Below are positions 58,938 through 64,000 of a DNA stretch of 64,000 nucleotides, piece by piece. Position 1 is the first letter of the stretch, and every line of letters begins with the position of its first letter. The notes beneath the pieces were generated by a model. That model was not told the DNA's origin and searched no databases. It saw nothing but the letters and a program-made list of their open reading frames with translations. Both the position numbers and the translations under genes were made by a program. The stretch spans positions 2,170,001 through 2,234,000 of the forward strand of contig JAJTTP010000007.1 in the NCBI GenBank assembly GCA_023313575.1. Reading direction: 5' to 3'. This DNA comes from Eutypella sp. D-1. Lineage: Eukaryota; Ascomycota; Sordariomycetes; Xylariales; Diatrypaceae.

Positions 58938-59701
58938 TTAACCCAGTCTAAGTCCCCCCATCTTGACATCCAGGTCATCTCTGGTCTGAGTTTTCTTCTT
59001 CTCCTCCTTGTCCTTGTCCATGCCCTCGTCCTCATCATCGGTAGGGTTGTAGTCGGAGTACTGGTCCCAGTCGGCGCCAAGGCCCTTGCGCATACGGTTC
59101 ATCATGTCGTCGATGTACTTGCGGTTCAGCTCGTCCATCTCCACGTAATCCTCCTCGGGCTCCGCGGCCGGGCTGTTGCCAGTGTAGGCGTCGATAGCCT
59201 TGGCGAGCGGGCCCTCGGTACTCGGGTCGACGGGGTTAGGCCGCATCTTCGTGAACTTGATGTGAAGCTCACGCGCGCTGAGCAGACAGAGCATGATCTC
59301 GGAGATGATGCCAGGCTTCAGGTCAGACGCCCACTAGAGCACATTCTAAGGTCAGCATCCGTTCAATATAGCATTCGGTATGTGGAGAAAACATATATAG
59401 AAAAAAAAAGGCTTACCGGCATCTTTCTACCGGCTCTCTCGAATACAACGCCATGATCGGTATCACCTTGCTTCTTGACCTCCTTGGCCTTGATCATGAG
59501 ATCTGCCAGGGCTTGGTCGACCTCATGACGGCCCAGGTTGGGAGTGGCCCGTTCGAGGGCTCCCTTGAAAAGGGCGGCATCCTCAGCCGAGGCAAGGATG
59601 TCGCGATTGAGCTTGAACTCGAATCCGCGCTTGGGGAGCGCATCACGAAGACGTTTGGTGCGCTTCTTAGCCGGCTTGAGGGATTGCTGCGTGGTCGCCA
59701 T
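58938..59701 (-). CDS. Protein of unknown function, 226 aa, acidic C-terminus
   Basis: Two exons, 59701-59417 and 59333-58938. The 83-nt intron (GTAAGC..CTCTAG, branch CTGAC) joins GRKMP|WASDLKPG in frame. The start at 59701 is MATTQQSLKP; the upstream open frame is leader-like. The family is not recognised. Seen: a basic N-terminus (KPAKKRTKRLRDALPKRG, about 9-26), a predicted helical middle (LNRDILASAEDAALFKGALERA; RHEVDQALADLMIKAKEVKKQG), a hydrophobic patch at the join (IISEIMLCLLSARELHIKF), and an acidic/Tyr-rich tail (from about 145) ending in DDEDEGMDKDKEEKKK. There is no signal peptide or TM segment. Soluble, possibly nucleic-acid or histone-associated by charge, but that is a guess. 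Confidence 0.75.
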
Positions 59702-62523
59702 ACTTGATAGTCGAGGCTGTTGGCGGCGTGGTGATGCAGTAGTGGAAGAAAGCTTCGGGGGAAGAATAACGTTTGTGTGAAGATGTTTTTTGGTTTTGTT
59801 CTGAGGAAGGAATGTCACTTTCCAGTGCTGTTGCGCGTAAAAGTTGTGGCAAGGCAGGAACATAACTGTATGTACTTAAAGCTGGTAAATTCGAGTAACC
59901 AGCCTCTAGCCATATTACTCAATTGGTACCTACCTAGGTAACGGGTCCATGTCATTATCTGCTACCTCGCTGGAGCTACCCCTCTTTCTTTGGAAAGCTG
60001 TCTACATAGAAGGAAAATTATCCACGTTATTCAATACTGGGTCAACAGATTCAGCACTCAAAACACACTGATAAGTACACGAGCTATATTAACATCAATG
60101 AAGGTTCATTTATATTATGTCGTGATACTCGTAGCAGACTCCGTAGACCTCAAATCTTGCAGTATATACGCAATATACTGGCTTATCTCCCTGGGTATGA
60201 GATGCCGGCTGGCTTGCTGGGCGTGGATTGGCAATATTGGTCTAAGGTTGGTTATCTAGTGAGCTTATGTCGCAGTTTGTACCTTCCAACCGAAGGTACT
60301 GGGTAGTTAAGTTTAATTAACAAACCTGTTTCGTAGCAGGTGTAGGACTGGATACTTCGATGTCTGTTTGGCGGGGTGGCTAAGCTTGGTAGGAAACTAT
60401 CAGAGGTCATTCCAATGGACTAACGGAGAGGTAGAAGGTTCGACGCCTGCTTAGAGGGATCTGGGGGCTCTTGTGGGATCTGGGGGTTATTTGTCCTGTT
60501 TTTTCTTTTTTCTTTCTTTTTTTTTTTCTTTGCTTAATCTTTTTTTTAACCTTCTTCTACGGAAGAACATTGGATATATGAAGCACTGTTTGCTTTATAT
60601 AAACTTGTGCTTGTAATTTTCATAATCGCCTGCTAAGAACAAAGATAAAATGTTGTTGCTAGCAAGTGATCCTCGCTACTTTTACCAACGATGTCTCATA
60701 TATAATTGTCTTATCGGGAAAATACCCGGAGATTTAAAAGGAGGCATTCCTGCTTGTAACCATGGATACCTACTGTTGAGACCAATGGCAGCCAGTAATC
60801 GCATCATAGTCTTGAAATTCTCAAGTAGGAGTTATCAGATTACATAATCCACCTCACGGTTTATCCATACCCTTGTCTGTATATACTTATATGTGGGTGT
60901 AACTTTAGATAGCCCAACTTCATGTCCTCGGGGTGAACATTTCATTTCTGCATGGCCATCATTACTTTGACCATAGTATGACCCTCGGCTTGCCTCTCAT
61001 CATCCACTTATACCCAACCTGAGGGCTGCGGTTTCGGAATGGAGGGGCACCTGTCAATGGTCTGGACTCCGGCAGTGATAAGCAGCTTATTTTCCTATAC
61101 CTAATTATAAGAGCCATTTTCGAGAACGGCCGAGGTATGTTATAATGCTTCATATAAGACTGGCTAGTGATCACTTCTCTTGACAGAGTTTCTGCAAAGT
61201 GGGTTATCCCCGAGCCTTTCCGCCGAAATCTACCTAGACAACACATGGCAATTGCACAAACTCACCTAGGCAATATGCAAAACAGCTATTCCTCCTTGCT
61301 TTCAGTCGCCACGTTTATTCTAGGCCGCTTCTACATGTCGATCCAGCATTAAAATGACTATGTCGTGAAGACAACGACGGATAGACAATTCGTCCGCAAA
61401 ATCACACCGGACCACACCGGACTAAACCCGAGTTGTGGGCTAGTCCACGTGGAGACTTATTAGTAAACAAGGGTCACGGCCGGAATTAGAGCGGCGACCG
61501 TATCGAATAGTACCCCCGAGGTTTTCTCTAACTCCGAGCCGTACCAGGAGATCAACCGCATAAGTATGGCCGGTTCGGATCCTTTGTGGGCTTTATAGTA
61601 TGATGTCTGAACCTTGAAGGGACCTCTTGTCGTGATTATCGCCGGCTGCTTCGCGCTTTGGGTTGCCTTGGGCCGCCTTGGCAGATCGCCCAGCCGTAAG
61701 TGGGTCTCGAGAGGGTATCCATGTCATCATCGTGCTCGCATTCGGACCTGAAGAGCCCTATAAGCCTGAGCTGGTTCTGGCCGAATCCTTGTGTTCCTCC
61801 GACCCCGACCTCCCATGGAAGCGCCGGGTCTTAATCTGCATGCGTGGGAACACGCCCTCAAGCCCCACAGGATAACTCGATTGGGTAACATTGTGTACCG
61901 ATAGAGCGTATCTCACTTTCTTTTTCTCTTCGTAGATATTACGCGGCCAATATGAGGGTGTGAGGTCAGATTGCCACACCGCAGCAGCAGGGCTGACAGG
62001 GTCCAGCTTGAGCGCTATAGCGAAATAGTCATGGTAGACCCATTGGAGCCCCAGCGAGATCCTTCGGGAGCGTACCTCAGCTGCCTGTAATTTGCTCCGA
62101 TCTGCTAGTGCTCACGGCCTCCCTAGTAGGGCAAAGTACCTGGCAACCTGGCAACTCGGGTGCTTCTCATGGACTCGCCATATCGCATATGCCCCATTCC
62201 TCACAGTCCCAAGAGATTTAGTCGTATGTTATGTGTCACCCTATATTCTCCTTACGATGTGTACGTTATAGCTTTTATGATTTGAATATCCGTTCAAGGA
62301 ATAGCTTGGCAGATGTGTTGTCTGTCATGCGCTCAGACTACCCAAAAACTGGTCCTGGGTGAATGATATATAGAGCAAGCATCTCCCCCTAGATGTCCGT
62401 CATCATTTAGTACCGCATGTGTAAACGTACATACATAAAGCATCGAGAGGCCCTCGACCCTTATCCTACTATCCTTGTGCCATCGTCCACCACATACACT
62501 ATCTGGATACAGCATAGAACGAG
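59702..62523. other. Intergenic region, 2.8 kb, with a tRNA-like unit
   Basis: No protein gene is supportable; open frames are all under 100 codons and motif-free. It contains the tRNA-derived unit at 60370-60504 followed by a long T-rich tract (to about 60549). The rest is AT-rich to about 60960, then mixed. Confidence 0.5.
60370..60504 (+). ncRNA. tRNA-derived pol III-type unit (tRNA pseudogene or SINE head)
   Basis: An A-box-like TGGCTAAGCTTGG at 60377-60389, preceded by a 7-nt GGCGGGG in acceptor position, is followed 60 nt later by GGTTCGACGCC at 60437-60447, an exact match to the B-box consensus GGTTCGANNCC. A short tandem repeat (GGGATCTGGGGG twice, about 60457-60486) and a T6 pol III terminator (60499-60504) follow. 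The 3' acceptor strand does not pair with the 5' one and the T stem has a mismatch, so it is not an intact tRNA. Either a decayed tRNA or the head of a SINE-like element. Confidence 0.4.
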
Positions 62524-63930
62524 ATGACGGCGGACAAGCCTTTCCGTGTTATCATTATTGGCGCAGGGCCGGCCGGCCTCTATCTTGCGGCGGCCCTCGC
62601 TAGAGCCAACATCGACTTCGTGGTCCTCGAACGATACCATACCATCCTCACCCACGCGGGCGCCGGTACCGTGCTATGGCCATATTCATCCCGGCTTATG
62701 TCCCAGCTCGGCCTGCTTGAGAAGATGGGCAATGTTTCGCACGCCAAGTCTAAGATCGAGGTGCTTCGCTCCGGTCGCAAACTTAGAAGTGCGGCTCTAA
62801 TTTCAGATTTATCCGAGCGGTATGTTAATCATCTGTGACGATCAAGTACCGCCTCGTCCCCAAACTCTCCTTCCCATCCTAGAGCACCCAGGGCGCAGTG
62901 AGTGCTGACAGGTGGTCCCGTTGAATCACACAGCTTCGGCCAACCGGCCTTGGTATGCTCACGGGCCGATATCATCCGGGTTTGTTACGAGGATCTCCCG
63001 GATCGTGAGAAATGTGTGAAGCCCAACGCGCATGTTGTCAATATCGAGACGAACGACGACGGGGTGCGTGTACATCTCCAGGACGGCTCGGTAGAGGAGG
63101 GGTCCGTCGTGGTCGGCGCGGACGGGGTCCACAGCATGACCCGTGAGATGATACAGAAGCTAACCGGGACACCACCGACGGCGATGACGACGACGTTCCG
63201 CGGCGTCTTCGGCAAGGCATACGGCATGGAGAAGTACAAGGATAGTGTCTTCTACGAGCTGAGGGGTTCTCGTATTATGATCCAGTCCTTCAAAGGGGGC
63301 GACAAGGTGCACTTCGCGGTAGTCAAGGCTGTCGACCAGCCGGTCACGGAGCGCAAAGTCTACAGTGAGGAGGAAATGAATCGGTTTGCAGAGGAAATTG
63401 CCCACCTACACGTAACGCCCGACGTCACCTTCGGCGAGCTGTGGGCCAACACGGACAGAGACCACGCGCGACTCATCAACCAACAGGAAGGCTTCGCCGA
63501 GGGTCCGTGGCACCACGAACGCCTGGTCCTGCTCGGCGACTCCGCGCACAAGATGACGACGATAACGGGCCAGGGCGCCAACGCGGCGCTCCACTCGGCG
63601 GCGGCGCTCGCAAACGAGCTGCGGAGGGTCACCCGGACCAACCCAAACCCAGACACCAAGGAGCTTGGCCAGGCCTTCACCCGATATGAGAAGGCGCGGA
63701 AGGAGACGGCAAAGGCCTTGTGCGCCGTGAGCGAGAAGATCACTCGCCTCGGCTCCTGGTATACCTGGTTCTACTGGTTTTATGACCTTTTCGTCCTGAA
63801 CTGGCTGAGCACGAAGCCGATCTTGGAGCGTTTCAGCAACCTCATGGCTAAAGGCCAGATCCTAGACTACGTGCCCTTCGATGACGCGAAGTCGAAAATG
63901 CCCTGGATCAACCATGTGACAGAGAAGTAG
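62524..63930 (+). CDS. FAD-dependent monooxygenase (group A, PaxM-like)
   Basis: Flavoprotein hydroxylase or epoxidase using NAD(P)H. Exons 62524-62819 and 62934-63930; the 114-nt intron (GTATGT..CACAG, branch CTGAC) joins LSER|FGQPALVCSR in frame, giving 430 residues. Seen: Rossmann GAGPAG (13-18) ending in the ribose-binding Glu36 (VVLER), the DG motif VVGADGVHS, and the GD motif LLGDSAHKMTTITGQGANAAL with its FAD-contacting Asp. The GQGAN is normal, but where relatives usually have an EDA stretch this one has HSA. The C-terminus has an aromatic hydrophobic stretch (WYTWFYWFYDLFVLNW) that could sit on a membrane, as in fungal meroterpenoid and indole-diterpene oxidases. The substrate is unknown. 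It is the last gene before the right edge, so the neighbouring context is missing. Confidence 0.9.
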
Positions 63931-64000
63931 CGAGTTGTGGACCGCGAGGCTCGGGGCCTTCCGCTTTCGTGTAGGCGGGCTAAGAACGACTTCGGTGTAG

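Overview
The window is nuclear DNA of a filamentous ascomycete (Pezizomycotina, most likely Sordariomycetes). The genes have few, short introns (63-136 nt) with GTRAGT-type donors, CTAAC/CTGAC branch points and AG acceptors. Coding DNA is GC-rich with strong G/C at third positions. The recognisable products (Rpt3, Lst7, Cdc9, Cox20, Pol2, a DUF1996 protein, an intron-rich amino-acid permease) are the standard ascomycete set. There is no operon structure and no viral, bacterial or CRISPR feature.

Left third (1-31.5 kb): gene-poor. It starts inside rpt3 (26S proteasome ATPase). After that come an orphan Cys-rich ORF (4.8-5.3 kb), a decayed Gly-rich membrane-protein gene (7.5-7.9 kb) with diverged copies of a dispersed repeat on either side (5.7 and 8.6 kb), lst7/folliculin (10-11.8 kb), a 13.5 kb stretch with no supportable gene, and a protein tyrosine phosphatase (25.3-27.3 kb). 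Spacers are full of microsatellites and homopolymers, including a 17-bp-period (GA)7TTA minisatellite.

Middle (31.5-50.5 kb): compact block of housekeeping genes in alternating orientation: cdc9 DNA ligase (+), aldose 1-epimerase (-), a nuclear-type protein of unknown role (+), cox20 (-), pol2 DNA polymerase epsilon (+), and a secreted DUF1996 protein (-). Two replication genes lie 7 kb apart; two ACGCGT (MCB-like) sites lie in the pol2/cox20 divergent promoter.

Right part (50.5-64 kb): accessory character. It holds a 92-aa secreted protein with ten cysteines (effector-like architecture), two unrecognised proteins, a second small secreted protein, a seven-exon amino-acid permease, a tRNA-like pol III-type unit, and an FAD-dependent monooxygenase near the right edge that could be the start of a metabolic cluster continuing outside the window.

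Exon joins were derived by hand from splice signals and reading-frame continuity; no homology search was possible. I did not find a clearly new multi-gene system. The best candidates for new biology are the ten-cysteine protein, the tRNA-derived unit, the orphan zinc-ribbon-like protein and the decayed Gly-rich gene.
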